Of a DNA stretch of 64,000 nucleotides, positions 42,207-53,834 are shown piece by piece. The position numbers and the translations under genes were made by a program. The stretch comes from Comamonas terrae (GTDB taxonomy: Bacteria > Pseudomonadota > Gammaproteobacteria > Burkholderiales > Burkholderiaceae_C): NCBI RefSeq assembly GCF_001544075.1, contig NZ_BCNT01000009.1, positions 1-64,000 on the forward strand, in the 5' to 3' direction. The first letter of the stretch is position 1; each line of letters opens with the position of its first letter. The notes beneath the pieces were generated by a model, which worked only from the letters and a program-made list of their open reading frames with translations, was not told where the DNA came from and did no database searches.

Positions 42207-43663
42207 CGGCCGCCATGCAGGCCCCGGACGGGCGCGACATGGGCGGCGCAGCGGTGGCCGACGGCATGCCTGCGGGTCCGCGCGGCAAGGCCATGTTGGT
42301 CATCGTGCTGGGCCTGATCCTGGCGGTGCTGGACAGCAGCATCGTCAATCTGGCCCTGCCGGCCATCGCGCGGGAGCTGCAGGCCAGCTCGGCCCACACG
42401 CTGTGGGTGGTGAATGCCTACCAGCTGGCCAGCCTGGTGCTGCTGCTGCCGCTGGCGGCCCTGGGCGAGCGGCTGGGCTACCGCCGTGTGTATCTGGTGG
42501 GCATGGCCGTGTTCGTCGTGGCCTCGCTGGGCGCCATGCTGGCCGATTCGCTGGCCACGCTGATCGCGGCGCGCACCTTCCAGGGCGTGGGCGCGGCCGG
42601 CATCATGAGCGTGAATGCCGCCATGGTGCGCCTGATCTATCCGCGCGCCATGCTGGGCCGCGGCATGGCCATCAATTCCCTGGTCGTGGCCACGTCCTCG
42701 CTGGCCGGACCTTCGGTGGCGGCGGCCATTCTGTCGGTGGCCCACTGGCACTGGCTGTTCGCCATCAATCTGCCGCTGGGCCTGTTCACCTGGTGGCTGG
42801 GGCGCACGGCCCTGCCCGTGAATCCGGTGCGCAACACCGCGCACGAGGCGATTGCGCCGCTGGATGTGTTGCTCAACATCCTGATGTTTGCACTGCTGTT
42901 CCTGGGTGGAGAACAGCTGGGCGCGCGTGCCGGCGGCGGCGTCCATGCCGCAGCTTCGGCCCTGCCTTCGGGCTGGTGGCTGCTGGGCGCGGGCCTGGTG
43001 GTGGCCGTGTTCTACATCCGCCGGCAACTGGGCAAGACCGCGCCGCTGTTTCCGGTGGACCTGCTGCGCATTCCCGTGTTCGCGCTGTCCATGTGCGGCT
43101 CGGTCAGCGCGTTCTGCGCCCAGATGCTGGCCTATCTGGCGTTGCCGTTCCTGCTGCTTGAATCGCGCGGCCTGTCGCCCATGGAGGCCGGCCTGCTGAT
43201 CACGGCCTGGCCGCTGGCCACCATGATCACGGCGCCGGTTGCCGGCCGCCTGATCGGCAGGTATCCCGATGGCCTGCTGGGCGGCATAGGCATGGCCATG
43301 TTTGCCTGCGGGCTCTGGCTGCTGGCCGCCATGCCAGAGGCCACGGCCGGCTGGGACATGGTCTGGCGCATGGCCCTGGCGGGCTCGGGCTTTGCGCTGT
43401 ACCAGTCGCCCAACAACCACACCATCGTGACTTCGGCGCCGCTGGCGCGCAGCGGGGCGGCCAGCGGCATGCTGGGCTCGGCGCGGCTGACGGGGCAGAC
43501 CCTGGGCGCCGTGGTGCTGGGCACCATTTTCACGGTCACAGGCGGCCATGGCGGGCATGCGGAAACGCTGGCCCTGGCCGTTGCGGGCTTTTTTGCCGCG
43601 CTGGCCGGCGTGTTCAGCACCTTGCGCGTGAGCCGCGCGGCCTCCGCGGGGCATGGCGGCTGA
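42203..43663 (+). CDS. MFS transporter of the DHA2 (14-span) type
   Basis: A 486-residue transporter with about 14 spans. MFS motifs: LAVLDSSIVNLALPAIAREL (motif D1), LWVVNAYQLASLVLLLPLAA, GERLGYRRVYLVG (motif A), RTFQGVGAAGIMSVN (motif B) and GPSVAAAILS (motif C). Such DHA2 drug:H+ antiporters export quaternary ammonium compounds, dyes or antibiotics. The ATG at 42203 overlaps the bcr-type stop, with AAAGGA ahead. Last gene of the operon; its stop codon begins repeat copy D. Substrate unknown. Confidence 0.93.
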   Translation: MTAAMQAPDGRDMGGAAVADGMPAGPRGKAMLVIVLGLILAVLDSSIVNLALPAIARELQASSAHTLWVVNAYQLASLVLLLPLAALGERLGYRRVYLVGMAVFVVASLGAMLADSLATLIAARTFQGVGAAGIMSVNAAMVRLIYPRAMLGRGMAINSLVVATSSLAGPSVAAAILSVAHWHWLFAINLPLGLFTWWLGRTALPVNPVRNTAHEAIAPLDVLLNILMFALLFLGGEQLGARAGGGVHAAASALPSGWWLLGAGLVVAVFYIRRQLGKTAPLFPVDLLRIPVFALSMCGSVSAFCAQMLAYLALPFLLLESRGLSPMEAGLLITAWPLATMITAPVAGRLIGRYPDGLLGGIGMAMFACGLWLLAAMPEATAGWDMVWRMALAGSGFALYQSPNNHTIVTSAPLARSGAASGMLGSARLTGQTLGAVVLGTIFTVTGGHGGHAETLALAVAGFFAALAGVFSTLRVSRAASAGHGG

Positions 43664-43705
43664 GCGCATTCTAGAAGGGGGCGGCTTCGCTACGCCGGCA
43701 GGTGC
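43661..43705 (+). repeat. Stop-codon-linked intergenic element, copy D (shortened)
   Basis: It starts with the MFS stop codon: TGAGCGCATTCTAGAAGGGG, then GCGGCTTCGCTACGCCGGC. The order TGA, GCGC, GAAGGGGGCGGC matches copy C, with about 10 bases missing. Confidence 0.5.
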
Positions 43706-43826
43706 CGGGCAATATTTGTCACTCAATTGTCCGTTTGGAACGGCGGCTGCCACGGATAATTTCCCGTTGCGCGGCAGGCTCGCCTGCCGCAAGCGGCATA
43801 CCCACAATCCAAAGGAGCGACAAGCC

Positions 43827-44930
43827 ATGGCAGAGACCCTGCTCAATCCCCAGTCCGATGTGATCGCCGAGGTGCGCGGCCGGCTGGGCATGATCACGCT
43901 GAACCGGGCCAAGGCGCTCAATGCGCTGTCCCTGGGCATGGTGCGCGATCTGCTGGCCGCCTTGCTCGCATGGCAGAACGACGACAAGGTCATGGCCGTG
44001 GCCATCCGCGGCATGGGCAAGGAGGGCGCATTCGGCGCCTTCTGCGCGGGCGGCGACATCCGCTTTCTGCATGCGGCAGGCAGCACCGGCAACCCGCAGC
44101 TGGAGGATTTCTTCACCGAGGAATACACGCTCAACCACCTGATCCACCACTACGGCAAGCCCTATATCGCCTTCATGGACGGCATCGTCATGGGCGGCGG
44201 CATGGGCATCAGCCAGGGCGGCTCGCTGCGCATCGTGACCGAGCGCACCAAGATGGCCATGCCCGAGACGGCGATCGGCCTGTTTCCCGATGTGGGCGGC
44301 GGCTACTTTCTCTCGCGCTGCCCCGGCCATGTGGGCGAGTGGCTGGCCCTGACCGGCGAGACCATCGCTGCGGGCGATGCGGTGGCCTTCGGACTTGCGG
44401 ACGGCTGCATTCCGTCCGACCAGCAGGCCGTTCTCTGGGAGACGCTGGCGACCACCGACTTTGCCAATGTCCAGGCACTGGATGCCGTGGTGCGGGCCCG
44501 CTTTGTCGAGATGCCGGCCAGGAACGCGGCCCGTCGCGAGGAGATCGACGCCTGCTTTGCCAGGCCCTCGGTGCTGGAGATCGAGCAGTCGCTGCGGGCG
44601 GGCAGCGACTGGGCGCAGACGCAGGCGGATGTCCTGCGCAAGCGCTCTCCGCTGATGCTGCATGTGGTGCTGGAGCAGATCCGCCGGGCGCGCGGCATGA
44701 CGCTGGCCGAGGACCTGCGCATGGAGCGCGACATGGTGCGCCACTGCTTCTACCTGCGCCCCGGCCAGAGCGAGACCGTGGAAGGCATTCGCGCACTGGC
44801 GGTGGACAAGGACCACCAGCCGCGCTGGAACCCCGCGCGCATCGAGGATGTGCAGGAGGCGCAGTGGCAGGCCTTCTTCGACAGCCCCTGGCCGGCATTT
44901 GCCCATCCGCTGCGCTATCTGCGCCACTGA
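43827..44930 (+). CDS. Enoyl-CoA hydratase/isomerase family, 3-hydroxyisobutyryl-CoA hydrolase type
   Basis: A 367-residue crotonase-fold protein. The oxyanion segments are RGMGKEGAFGAFCAGGDIRFL and GIVMGGGMGISQGGSLRIVTE, with Glu residues in MPETAIGLFPDVGGGYFLSR as in HIBYL-CoA hydrolases (ECH_2 family), whose length (about 360) it matches rather than the 260 of simple hydratases. It would act in valine breakdown, releasing 3-hydroxyisobutyrate. The start at 43827 follows AAAGGAGCGACAAGCC. It stands alone; no other valine pathway gene is in the window. Confidence 0.9.
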   Translation: MAETLLNPQSDVIAEVRGRLGMITLNRAKALNALSLGMVRDLLAALLAWQNDDKVMAVAIRGMGKEGAFGAFCAGGDIRFLHAAGSTGNPQLEDFFTEEYTLNHLIHHYGKPYIAFMDGIVMGGGMGISQGGSLRIVTERTKMAMPETAIGLFPDVGGGYFLSRCPGHVGEWLALTGETIAAGDAVAFGLADGCIPSDQQAVLWETLATTDFANVQALDAVVRARFVEMPARNAARREEIDACFARPSVLEIEQSLRAGSDWAQTQADVLRKRSPLMLHVVLEQIRRARGMTLAEDLRMERDMVRHCFYLRPGQSETVEGIRALAVDKDHQPRWNPARIEDVQEAQWQAFFDSPWPAFAHPLRYLRH

Positions 44931-44996
44931 TCCTGCCCCGGCGGGCAGGGGCGACGGGCGCCGCCTTTTTCACAGGGTGGCGGACGGGAGCGCAGG

Positions 44997-45407
44997 TCAA
45001 TCGCCGCCGACTTCGCGTTCTTCTTCCCACTCCCCGCTTTCATCGGCCTGCGCCGCAGCCAGGGCCAGCATGCGGTCGAATGTGGCCTCCAGCGTGAGCC
45101 TACGGTTGTGCCTGTAGTCGGCATCGGGCTCCAGGGCGTCGATGCTGGCATCCCAGGCAGCCAGAAAGGTTTCTTTCCACCGGGCCAGCGTTGCGCTGGC
45201 GGGCCACTGGGGCTCCATGCCGTTTTCGGCCATCACGCACAGCAGTTCGATCCGGCAGGGCACCAGGTCGGCGTCCGGCTCGTCGGCCCCCTGCGATTGC
45301 GGCGAGGCCATGGCTTCGGCAATCTCATCAAGCAGCTGGCCCGTGATGTCGTCCAGCCAGTCCAGTGCGGTGTCGTTGTCGAAGTTCCCGTGCGACCAAG
45401 TGCCCAT
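44997..45407 (-). CDS. DUF4259 domain protein
   Basis: A 136-residue acidic protein starting MGTWSHGNFDNDTALDWLDD, the hallmark of DUF4259, in which N-D/E-x-A-L-D-W is strongly conserved. No signal peptide or membrane segment. It ends in a Glu-rich tail (EWEEEREVGGD). The start at 45407 has a perfect AGGAGGT six bases ahead. Family function unknown; members have been noticed as neighbours of immunity and stress genes, which is not evident here. A GC-rich hairpin (44932-44949) with nearby T residues lies between it and the convergent crotonase gene. Confidence 0.85.
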   Translation of the reverse strand: MGTWSHGNFDNDTALDWLDDITGQLLDEIAEAMASPQSQGADEPDADLVPCRIELLCVMAENGMEPQWPASATLARWKETFLAAWDASIDALEPDADYRHNRRLTLEATFDRMLALAAAQADESGEWEEEREVGGD

Positions 45408-45616
45408 ATGACCTCCTGTTGCTGCTTGGCTTGGACAGGAGCCCACCTTAGGTCGCGCCGATGTCAAAGCCGTGTCAGAGAACATCGGCAGGCAGGGGCG
45501 GTGCGCAGCCGTGGACTGCGGTGTTCTGGCTTTCTTGCTGCAGATCAATCGGGGTCCGGGTTTCACCTGATATATGTAGGGTGTCACCATCAATGGCATC
45601 CGAGAAAGGCAAGACC

Positions 45617-47596
45617 ATGAATCGTGCAGACTTCAACACCCCCAGCCAACCCAGGGCTTCTGTTCGTGTCGAGGCGAATGTCGGGGAGGGCTTCTGGCGC
45701 AAGAGCGCGAAAGACACCCTGCCCCCGCCGGACATGGTGGGCCCGTACATGCGCAATCGTCCGGTACCCGCAGCGCCGGTGCCGGGGCGCAAGGCATGGA
45801 TCATCGGCAGCGGCATCGCCGGGCTGGCAGCGGCTTTCTACCTGATCCGCGACGGCGGCATGAAGGGGGAGGACATCACCATCCTCGACACCCAGCGCGT
45901 GGCCGGCGGCTCTCTCGATGGCGCGGGCAATGCCGAGGACGGCTACATCGTGCGCGGCGGCCGTGAAATGAACTGGAACTATGACAACTTCTGGGATCTG
46001 TTCCAGGATGTGCCGGCACTGGAGTTGCCCGCAGGCTTCAGCGTGCTCGACGAGTACCGCTGGGTCAACGACAACGACCCCAACTGGTCCAAGGCGCGGC
46101 TGATGCACAAGCAGGGCCAGATCCGCGATTTCTCGACACTGGGCCTGAGCAAGTCGCACCAGTGGGAGATCGTCAAGCTGCTGCTCAAGCGCAAGGAGGA
46201 CCTGGACGACATCACGATCGAGCAGTATTTCAGCAAGAGCTTCCTCGAGACCAATTTCTGGTACCTGTGGCGTTCGATGTTCGCCTTCGAGAACTGGCAA
46301 AGCCTGCTGGAGATGAAGCTGTACATGCACCGCTTCCTCGACGCCATCGACGGCCTGACCGACATGTCGGCCCTGGTGTTCCCCAAGTACAACCAGTACG
46401 ACAGCTTTGTCGTGCCGCTGACCCGCATGCTGCGGGAGCAGGGCGTGCGGGTGCAGTTCGATACCCGGGCCCATGACCTGGACCTGCGCGAGGAGGGTGG
46501 CAGCCGCACCGTGACCGCGATCCGCTGCAAGGTGGCGGGCCGCGAGGAGACCATTGAAGTCGACGCCAACGACGTGGTGTTCGCGCTCACGGGATCGATG
46601 ACCGAGGGCACGGCCTATGGCGACATGGATACGGTGCCGGTGCTGGCGCGCGCCAACGAAGAGCCGGGCGAGGACAGCGACTGGATGCTGTGGAAGAACC
46701 TGGCGAAGAAATCGCCGGTCTTCGGCAGGCCCGAGAAGTTCTGCGGCGATGTCTCTCGTTCGATGTGGGAGTCGGCCACGCTGACCTGCAGGCCTTCGCC
46801 GCTCATCGACAAGCTCAAGGAGCTGGCCGTCAACGATCCGTATTCGGGCAAAACCGTCACCGGCGGCATCATCACCTTCACCGACTCCAACTGGGTGATG
46901 AGCTTTACCTGCAACCGCCAGCCGCACTTTCCCGACCAGCCGGACGACGTGCTGGTGCTGTGGGTCTATGCGCTGCTGATGGACAAGGACGGCAACCATG
47001 TCAAGAAGCCCATGCCGGCCTGCACCGGGCGCGAGATCCTGGCCGAGCTGTGCCATCACCTGGGCATCGCCGACCAGCTCGACGCGGTGGCCGCCAACAC
47101 CAAGGTGCGCCTGGCGCTGATGCCCTACATCACCGCGCAGTTCATGCCGCGCGCGGCGGGCGACCGGCCCCGTGTGGTGCCGCAAGGCTGCACCAACCTG
47201 GCCTTGCTGGGCCAGTTCGTGGAGACCAGCAACGACGTCATCTTCACGATGGAGAGCTCGGTACGCACCGCGCGCATCGGCGTCTACACGCTGCTGGGCT
47301 TGCCCAAGCAGGTGCCCGACATCAGCCCCACACAGTACGACATCCGCAACATCCTCAAGGGCGCGCGGGCGCTGAACAACAACGAGCCTTTCCCGGGCGA
47401 GCGCCTGCTGCACCGGGTGCTGGGCAATAGCTATTACGCCCATGTGCTGCCGCCGCTGCCCGAAGGCGAGGAGACGCTGCGCGAGCGCGCCGAGGCGGAG
47501 CTGTCCACGCTGCTGGGCAAGGGCAGCCAGGCGCTGGCGGCAGCCTCGGGCTGGCTGGAGCGCTGGCGTAGCGGCCTGCGCGACAAAGCCAAATAA
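45617..47596 (+). CDS. ohyA: Oleate hydratase
   Basis: A 659-residue FAD-dependent enzyme that adds water to the cis-9 double bond of oleate, giving 10-hydroxystearate. The FAD-binding start is [19 protein letters not shown] (about 55-73), then [20 protein letters not shown], a conserved family block, and [20 protein letters not shown] later. Length and order fit the OhyA family. It detoxifies unsaturated fatty acids at the membrane. The ATG at 45617 has AAAGGC ahead; another in-frame ATG at 45596 could add seven residues. It is monocistronic, with about 210 bases of promoter region in which nothing specific was recognised. Confidence 0.95.
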   Translation: MNRADFNTPSQPRASVRVEANVGEGFWRKSAKDTLPPPDMVGPYMRNRPVPAAPVPGRKAWIIGSGIAGLAAAFYLIRDGGMKGEDITILDTQRVAGGSLDGAGNAEDGYIVRGGREMNWNYDNFWDLFQDVPALELPAGFSVLDEYRWVNDNDPNWSKARLMHKQGQIRDFSTLGLSKSHQWEIVKLLLKRKEDLDDITIEQYFSKSFLETNFWYLWRSMFAFENWQSLLEMKLYMHRFLDAIDGLTDMSALVFPKYNQYDSFVVPLTRMLREQGVRVQFDTRAHDLDLREEGGSRTVTAIRCKVAGREETIEVDANDVVFALTGSMTEGTAYGDMDTVPVLARANEEPGEDSDWMLWKNLAKKSPVFGRPEKFCGDVSRSMWESATLTCRPSPLIDKLKELAVNDPYSGKTVTGGIITFTDSNWVMSFTCNRQPHFPDQPDDVLVLWVYALLMDKDGNHVKKPMPACTGREILAELCHHLGIADQLDAVAANTKVRLALMPYITAQFMPRAAGDRPRVVPQGCTNLALLGQFVETSNDVIFTMESSVRTARIGVYTLLGLPKQVPDISPTQYDIRNILKGARALNNNEPFPGERLLHRVLGNSYYAHVLPPLPEGEETLRERAEAELSTLLGKGSQALAAASGWLERWRSGLRDKAK

Positions 47597-47759
47597 CGGC
47601 GGTCAGCCGGTGTCTGTGGGGCCGGGGAGCCGCAGTCTCCATGCTCCCCAGAGGCCTTGAGACCTGGGGCTGGTCTGCTGCCCTTGAGGCGAGGGCGTAA
47701 TGCACAGGGCAGCTGCGTAAGCATCCAGGTATGCCAGCCCTGGGGGTGCGTCGTGCAGG

Positions 47760-48233
47760 TTAGCGGCTGCGGTTCTTCATGGCGCGTTCGACCTCCCGCT
47801 TGCCTTCGCGGTCCTTGATCACGTCGCGCTTGTCGTGCTCGGCCTTGCCCTTGGCCAGCGCGATATCGCATTTCACGAAGCCGTTCTTCCAGTGCAGGTT
47901 GACGGGCACCAGGGTGTAGCCCTTTTGCTCGACCTTGCCGATCAGGCGGCGGATGTCGTCCTTCTTCATCAGGAGCTTCTTGATGCGCGCTGCATCAGGA
48001 TTGACATGGGTGGAGGCGGTCTTGAGCGGGTTGATCTGGCAGCCCAGCAGAAACAGCTCGCCGTCCTTGATGATCACATAGCCATCCGTGAGCTGGACCT
48101 TGCCGCTGCGCAAGGCCTTGACTTCCCAGCCGTGCAGCACGATGCCTGCCTCGTGGCGTTCCTCGAAGAAATAGTTGAATGCAGCTTTTTTGTTGTCGGC
48201 AATGCGCGACGAAGTTTCTGGTTTCTTGGCCAT
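47760..48233 (-). CDS. smpB: SsrA-binding protein SmpB
   Basis: A 157-residue tmRNA-binding protein for rescue of stalled ribosomes. Conserved segments: [50 protein letters not shown]-like [18 protein letters not shown], and the basic tail [19 protein letters not shown]. Full length for the family. No tmRNA gene (ssrA) was seen nearby. It is divergent from ratA, the usual arrangement in Proteobacteria. Confidence 0.97.
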   Translation of the reverse strand: MAKKPETSSRIADNKKAAFNYFFEERHEAGIVLHGWEVKALRSGKVQLTDGYVIIKDGELFLLGCQINPLKTASTHVNPDAARIKKLLMKKDDIRRLIGKVEQKGYTLVPVNLHWKNGFVKCDIALAKGKAEHDKRDVIKDREGKREVERAMKNRSR

Positions 48234-48392
48234 GGAGTATTAAGTGCGGCGCGAACCCGGAGATAAAAGCTCTCCCTACAATACTGGATTGCCGTCTCGC
48301 CTCTGGGTGGGATTTTAGTTTCGCATGGCGGCTTTGGGGGCAAAGGCCTGCACGATGCCCTGGAACCGCGGCCATGCTGATTGCTCTTGTCC

Positions 48393-48845
48393 ATGAAAAA
48401 CGTCAACAAGTCCGTCCTGATCTGGTACAGCCCCGAAGAAATGTTTGCCCTCGTGACGGACGTGGCCCACTATGCCGACTTCCTGCCCTGGTGCGACCAG
48501 GCCCGGGTGCTGGAGCAGGACGAGACGGGCATGACGGCCGAAGTGGGCATCGCCTTCGGCGGCCTGCGCAAGTCGTTCGTGACGCGCAACACGCACAGCG
48601 ATCTGGAAGGGGGCGGCAAGCAGGTACGCATCCGGCTGGTCAAGGGGCCTTTCTCGCGCCTGGAAGGCGATTGGCGTTTCCGCCCGGTGGGCGACGGCAA
48701 GCAGCGCGCGTGCCGGGTGGAACTGCAGCTGGACTATGGCTTTGAAAGCGGCGCCCTTGCCGCAGTGATCGGTCCGGTGTTCGATCGCATTGCCGGCTCC
48801 ATGGTCGATGCCTTCATCAAGCGCGCCGAACAGGTCTATGGCTGA
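48393..48845 (+). CDS. ratA: RatA/COQ10-type START-domain protein
   Basis: A 150-residue member of the RatA/Coq10 START family. Segments: SVLIWYSPEEMFALVTDVAH, then YADFLPWCDQARVLEQ, RNTHSDLEGGG..KGPFSRLEGDWRF and GPVFDRIAGSMVDAFIKRAE. The family binds hydrophobic ligands such as ubiquinone; E. coli RatA was also described as blocking 70S ribosome assembly. The start at 48393 is by family length. It overlaps rnfH by eight bases and is divergent from smpB. A TACAAT box at 48277-48282 may be its -10. Confidence 0.92.
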   Translation: MKNVNKSVLIWYSPEEMFALVTDVAHYADFLPWCDQARVLEQDETGMTAEVGIAFGGLRKSFVTRNTHSDLEGGGKQVRIRLVKGPFSRLEGDWRFRPVGDGKQRACRVELQLDYGFESGALAAVIGPVFDRIAGSMVDAFIKRAEQVYG

Positions 48846-49191
48846 AGCCGCGGTGCTGAAGATCACGCTGGCCTACAGCCCATGCGCGGGCAGCGTGCAT
48901 GAACGGCTTCTGGAGCTGGCGCCTGGGGCAAAGGTCGAGGACGCAATAGCCGCAGCCGGCGGATGGGCGGCGCTGGGTCTTGCGGGAGTGAGGGAGGGCG
49001 CTTCCATGGTAGGCATCTGGGGGAAGCGCGTGCGGCCAGAGCAGCTTCTGGCCGATGGCGACCGCGTGGAATGCTACCGGCCCTTGAGCGTGGATCCCAA
49101 GGTCGCACGCCGTGAGCGTTTTGCCCGGCAAGGCGTGCGCGGTGCGGGCCTTTTCAAGCGGCAGCGCCCGGGCGCCAAGGCCGGCTACTAG
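48838..49191 (+). CDS. rnfH: RnfH family ubiquitin-like protein
   Basis: A 117-residue protein of the RnfH (UPF0125) family, beta-grasp fold. Segments: LKITLAYSPCAGSVHERLLE, VGIWGKRVRPEQLLADGDRV and ECYRPLSVDPKVARRERF, the conserved C-terminal ERVEIYRPL-type motif. Role unknown; always linked to ratA. The ATG at 48838 lies within the ratA end, so translation is coupled. A terminator follows at 49226. Confidence 0.93.
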   Translation: MAEAAVLKITLAYSPCAGSVHERLLELAPGAKVEDAIAAAGGWAALGLAGVREGASMVGIWGKRVRPEQLLADGDRVECYRPLSVDPKVARRERFARQGVRGAGLFKRQRPGAKAGY

Positions 49192-49225
49192 CATCGCACA
49201 GCTGCTGCAAAGCGCCGGCCCACCA

Positions 49226-51393
<2,168 letters not shown>

Positions 51394-51405
51394 GTGCGGT
51401 GACTC

Positions 51406-51430
51406 TGACCAGATTGCGATGATCTGGTCA
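51406..51430. promoter_or_regulatory. Inverted repeat between guaB and the antitoxin gene (possible operator or attenuator arm)
   Basis: TGACCAGAT (51406-51414) and ATCTGGTCA (51422-51430) are perfect 9-bp arms with a 7-base spacer. The right arm with its next four bases (ATCTGGTCAGAAT) is repeated with two changes at 51441-51453 (ATCTGGCCTGAAT), start to start 19 bases apart, about two helix turns. This suits cooperative binding of an antitoxin dimer. A second reading is an RNA switch with the terminator that follows. Confidence 0.45.
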
Positions 51431-51438
51431 GAATGCTA

Positions 51439-51472
51439 AAATCTGGCCTGAATCTAAATTCAGGCCAGATTT
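51439..51472 (+). terminator. Strong rho-independent terminator of guaB
   Basis: AAATCTGGCCTGAAT (51439-51453), loop CTAA, ATTCAGGCCAGATTT (51458-51472): a perfect 15-bp stem, then TTTTG. It ends 15 bases before the antitoxin start codon. Confidence 0.92.
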
Positions 51473-51487
51473 TTTGTTTTCCAGCCC

Positions 51488-51748
51488 ATGCAATCTGTCG
51501 GTATCTACGAAGCCAAGACCCGTTTCTCCGCCTTGATCGAACTGGTGGAGCAGGGCGAGGAGGTGCGCATCACGCGCCACGGCAAGGAGGTCGTGCGCAT
51601 GCTGCCGGTGCGCCGCAAGCCCGTGATCACCGACGAGCAGATTGCCCGGGAGCTGAAGCAGATCCAGGCGCTGCAGCAAACCATTCAAGCACCGAAAGCT
51701 ACGGATTCCGTAGCAGTTCTGCGCCGGACAGGCCGGAGCGACGCATGA
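51488..51748 (+). CDS. Type II antitoxin of the Phd/YefM family
   Basis: An 86-residue antitoxin. The N-terminal part has the Phd/YefM pattern: VGIYEAKTRFSALIELVEQG, then EEVRITRHGKEVVRMLPV, which forms the DNA-binding fold. The C-terminal half (about 50-86) is polar and would wrap the toxin. Antitoxins of this type repress their own operon together with the toxin. The ATG is 15 bases after the guaB terminator stem, with no ribosome site. The stop overlaps the toxin start (ATGA). Confidence 0.9.
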   Translation: MQSVGIYEAKTRFSALIELVEQGEEVRITRHGKEVVRMLPVRRKPVITDEQIARELKQIQALQQTIQAPKATDSVAVLRRTGRSDA

Positions 51749-52185
51749 GCGCCGCGGCTTTCGTCCTCGATGCCTCGGTCACCGCAGCATGGCTGCTGCC
51801 CGATAGCGCCAGCGAACACACCCAGCGCCTGTACGCCCGCATCCGCCGCGATGAGGTCGACCCCCAGGCACCCAACCTGTGGCAGTGGGAATGCGGAAAT
51901 CTGATCGCCTCGGGCGTGAATAACGGCCGTATCCCGCATGCCAGTGTCGAAGGCCTGTGGAGCGTGCTGGAGGCCATTCGCCATCGCGTGGAGCTGCACG
52001 ATCTGGCCCCCGCCCAGCACAAGGCCGTGCTCGATGTGGCGCTCGATACCGGCCTGCCTGCTTACGATGCCGCCTACCTGTGGCTGGCGCAGTCCTTGCG
52101 CCTGCCGCTGGCCACTTTTGACGAAGCCCAGATGGCGGCTGCCAGGAAACGAGGCATTGCACTGCTGGCCCCTGAAGATTTCTAG
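51745..52185 (+). CDS. PIN-domain toxin, VapC type
   Basis: A 146-residue PIN-domain ribonuclease. The four acidic metal-binding residues are Asp9 (FVLDAS), Glu49 (WQWECGN), Asp108 ([11 protein letters not shown]) and Asp126 (ATFDEAQ), all retained, so the toxin should be active. VapC proteins cleave tRNA or rRNA and stop translation. Translation is coupled to the antitoxin through ATGA. It ends 32 bases before guaA, so transcription from its promoter would reach guaA. Confidence 0.92.
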   Translation: MSAAAFVLDASVTAAWLLPDSASEHTQRLYARIRRDEVDPQAPNLWQWECGNLIASGVNNGRIPHASVEGLWSVLEAIRHRVELHDLAPAQHKAVLDVALDTGLPAYDAAYLWLAQSLRLPLATFDEAQMAAARKRGIALLAPEDF

Positions 52186-52217
52186 AACCTTTCTTCCCTC
52201 TCTTGCCCTTGAACACC

Positions 52218-53834
52218 ATGCAACACGACAAGATTCTCATTCTGGACTTTGGCTCCCAGGTCACGCAGCTGATTGCACGCCGCGTGCGCGAGGCCCATGT
52301 GTACTGCGAAGTCCATCCCTGCGACGTGAGCAGCGACTGGGTGCGCGAATTTGCCGCCGACGGCAAGCTCAAGGGCATCATCCTGTCCGGCAGCCATGCC
52401 AGCGTTTACGAAGTGGACGACCGAGCCCCCGACGCCGTGTTCGAGCTGGGCCTGCCCGTTTTGGGCATCTGCTACGGCATGCAGACCATGGCGACCCAGC
52501 TGGGCGGCAAGGTCGAGGGCTCCAACAGCCGCGAATTCGGCTATGCCGAAGTCCGCGCGCACGGCCACACCGAACTGCTCAAGGGCATCGAGGACTTCGT
52601 CACGCCCGAAGGCCACGGCATGCTCAAGGTCTGGATGAGCCATGGCGACAAGGTCACCGAACTGCCTCCGGGCTTCAAGGTCATGGCTTCCACGCCGTCC
52701 TGCCCCATCGCCGGCATGGCCGACGAGGCGCGCCGCTACTATGCGGTGCAATTCCACCCCGAAGTCACCCACACCGTGCAGGGCCAGGCGTTGCTCAATC
52801 GCTTCGTGCTGGACATCTGCGCAACCAGGGCAGACTGGATCATGGGCGACTACATCGAGGAAGCCGTGGCCAGGATTCGCGAGCAGGTTGGCGACGAGGA
52901 AGTGATCCTGGGCCTGTCCGGCGGCGTGGACTCCTCCGTGGCCGCGGCGCTGATCCACCGCGCCATCGGCGACCAGCTGACCTGCGTGTTCGTGGACCAC
53001 GGCCTGCTGCGCCTGAACGAAGGCGACATGGTCATGGACATGTTCGAAGGCAAGCTGCATGCCAAGGTGGTGCGCGTCGATGCTTCCGAGCTGTTCCTGG
53101 GCGAACTGGCCGGCGTTTCGGATCCCGAGCAGAAGCGCAAGATCATCGGCCGCCTGTTCGTGGACGTGTTCAAGGCCGAAGCGGCCAAGCTCAAGGCCGC
53201 CACGGCCGGCAGCAAGGGCGCGACGTTCCTGGCCCAGGGCACGATCTATCCCGACGTGATCGAATCGGGCGGCGCCAAGAGCAAGAAGGCCGTGACCATC
53301 AAGAGCCACCACAACGTGGGCGGCCTGCCCGAGCAGCTGGGCCTGAAGCTGCTGGAGCCGCTGCGCGACCTGTTCAAGGACGAAGTGCGCGAACTCGGCG
53401 TGGCCCTGGGCCTGCCCCGCGGCATGGTGTATCGCCATCCCTTCCCCGGCCCCGGCCTGGGCGTGCGCATCCTGGGCGAAGTGAAGAAGGAATATGCCGA
53501 CCTGCTGCGCCGTGCCGACGCCATCTTTATCGAAGAGCTGAACAACTGGATCGACGAAAAGACCGGCAAGAGCTGGTACGACCTGACCAGCCAGGCCTTC
53601 ACCGTCTTCCTGCCCGTCAAGAGCGTGGGCGTGATGGGCGATGGCCGCACCTACGACTACGTCGTGGCCCTGCGCGCCGTGCAGACCAGCGACTTCATGA
53701 CCGCCGACTGGGCCGAGCTGCCCTATGGCCTGCTGAAAAAGGTCTCCGGCCGCATCATCAACGAAGTGCGCGGCATCAACCGCGTGACCTACGACGTCTC
53801 GACCAAGCCGCCGGCAACCATCGAGTGGGAGTGA
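52218..53834 (+). CDS. guaA: GMP synthase (glutamine-hydrolysing)
   Basis: A 538-residue enzyme making GMP from XMP, glutamine and ATP. The N-terminal class I glutamine amidotransferase has its nucleophile in LGICYGMQ (Cys85) and the His-Glu pair in VQFHPEVTH. The ATP pyrophosphatase domain has the P-loop [17 protein letters not shown]. The dimerisation domain ends [17 protein letters not shown], the usual C-terminus. The start at 52218 is by family; no good ribosome site stands ahead. It is separated from guaB by the toxin-antitoxin genes and lies only 32 bases after the toxin. Confidence 0.98.
   Translation: MQHDKILILDFGSQVTQLIARRVREAHVYCEVHPCDVSSDWVREFAADGKLKGIILSGSHASVYEVDDRAPDAVFELGLPVLGICYGMQTMATQLGGKVEGSNSREFGYAEVRAHGHTELLKGIEDFVTPEGHGMLKVWMSHGDKVTELPPGFKVMASTPSCPIAGMADEARRYYAVQFHPEVTHTVQGQALLNRFVLDICATRADWIMGDYIEEAVARIREQVGDEEVILGLSGGVDSSVAAALIHRAIGDQLTCVFVDHGLLRLNEGDMVMDMFEGKLHAKVVRVDASELFLGELAGVSDPEQKRKIIGRLFVDVFKAEAAKLKAATAGSKGATFLAQGTIYPDVIESGGAKSKKAVTIKSHHNVGGLPEQLGLKLLEPLRDLFKDEVRELGVALGLPRGMVYRHPFPGPGLGVRILGEVKKEYADLLRRADAIFIEELNNWIDEKTGKSWYDLTSQAFTVFLPVKSVGVMGDGRTYDYVVALRAVQTSDFMTADWAELPYGLLKKVSGRIINEVRGINRVTYDVSTKPPATIEWE

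Noticed and set aside
47597-47759. A tmRNA (ssrA) gene beside smpB
   Set aside because: The gap is only 163 bases and shows neither the tRNA-like ends nor a tag reading frame.
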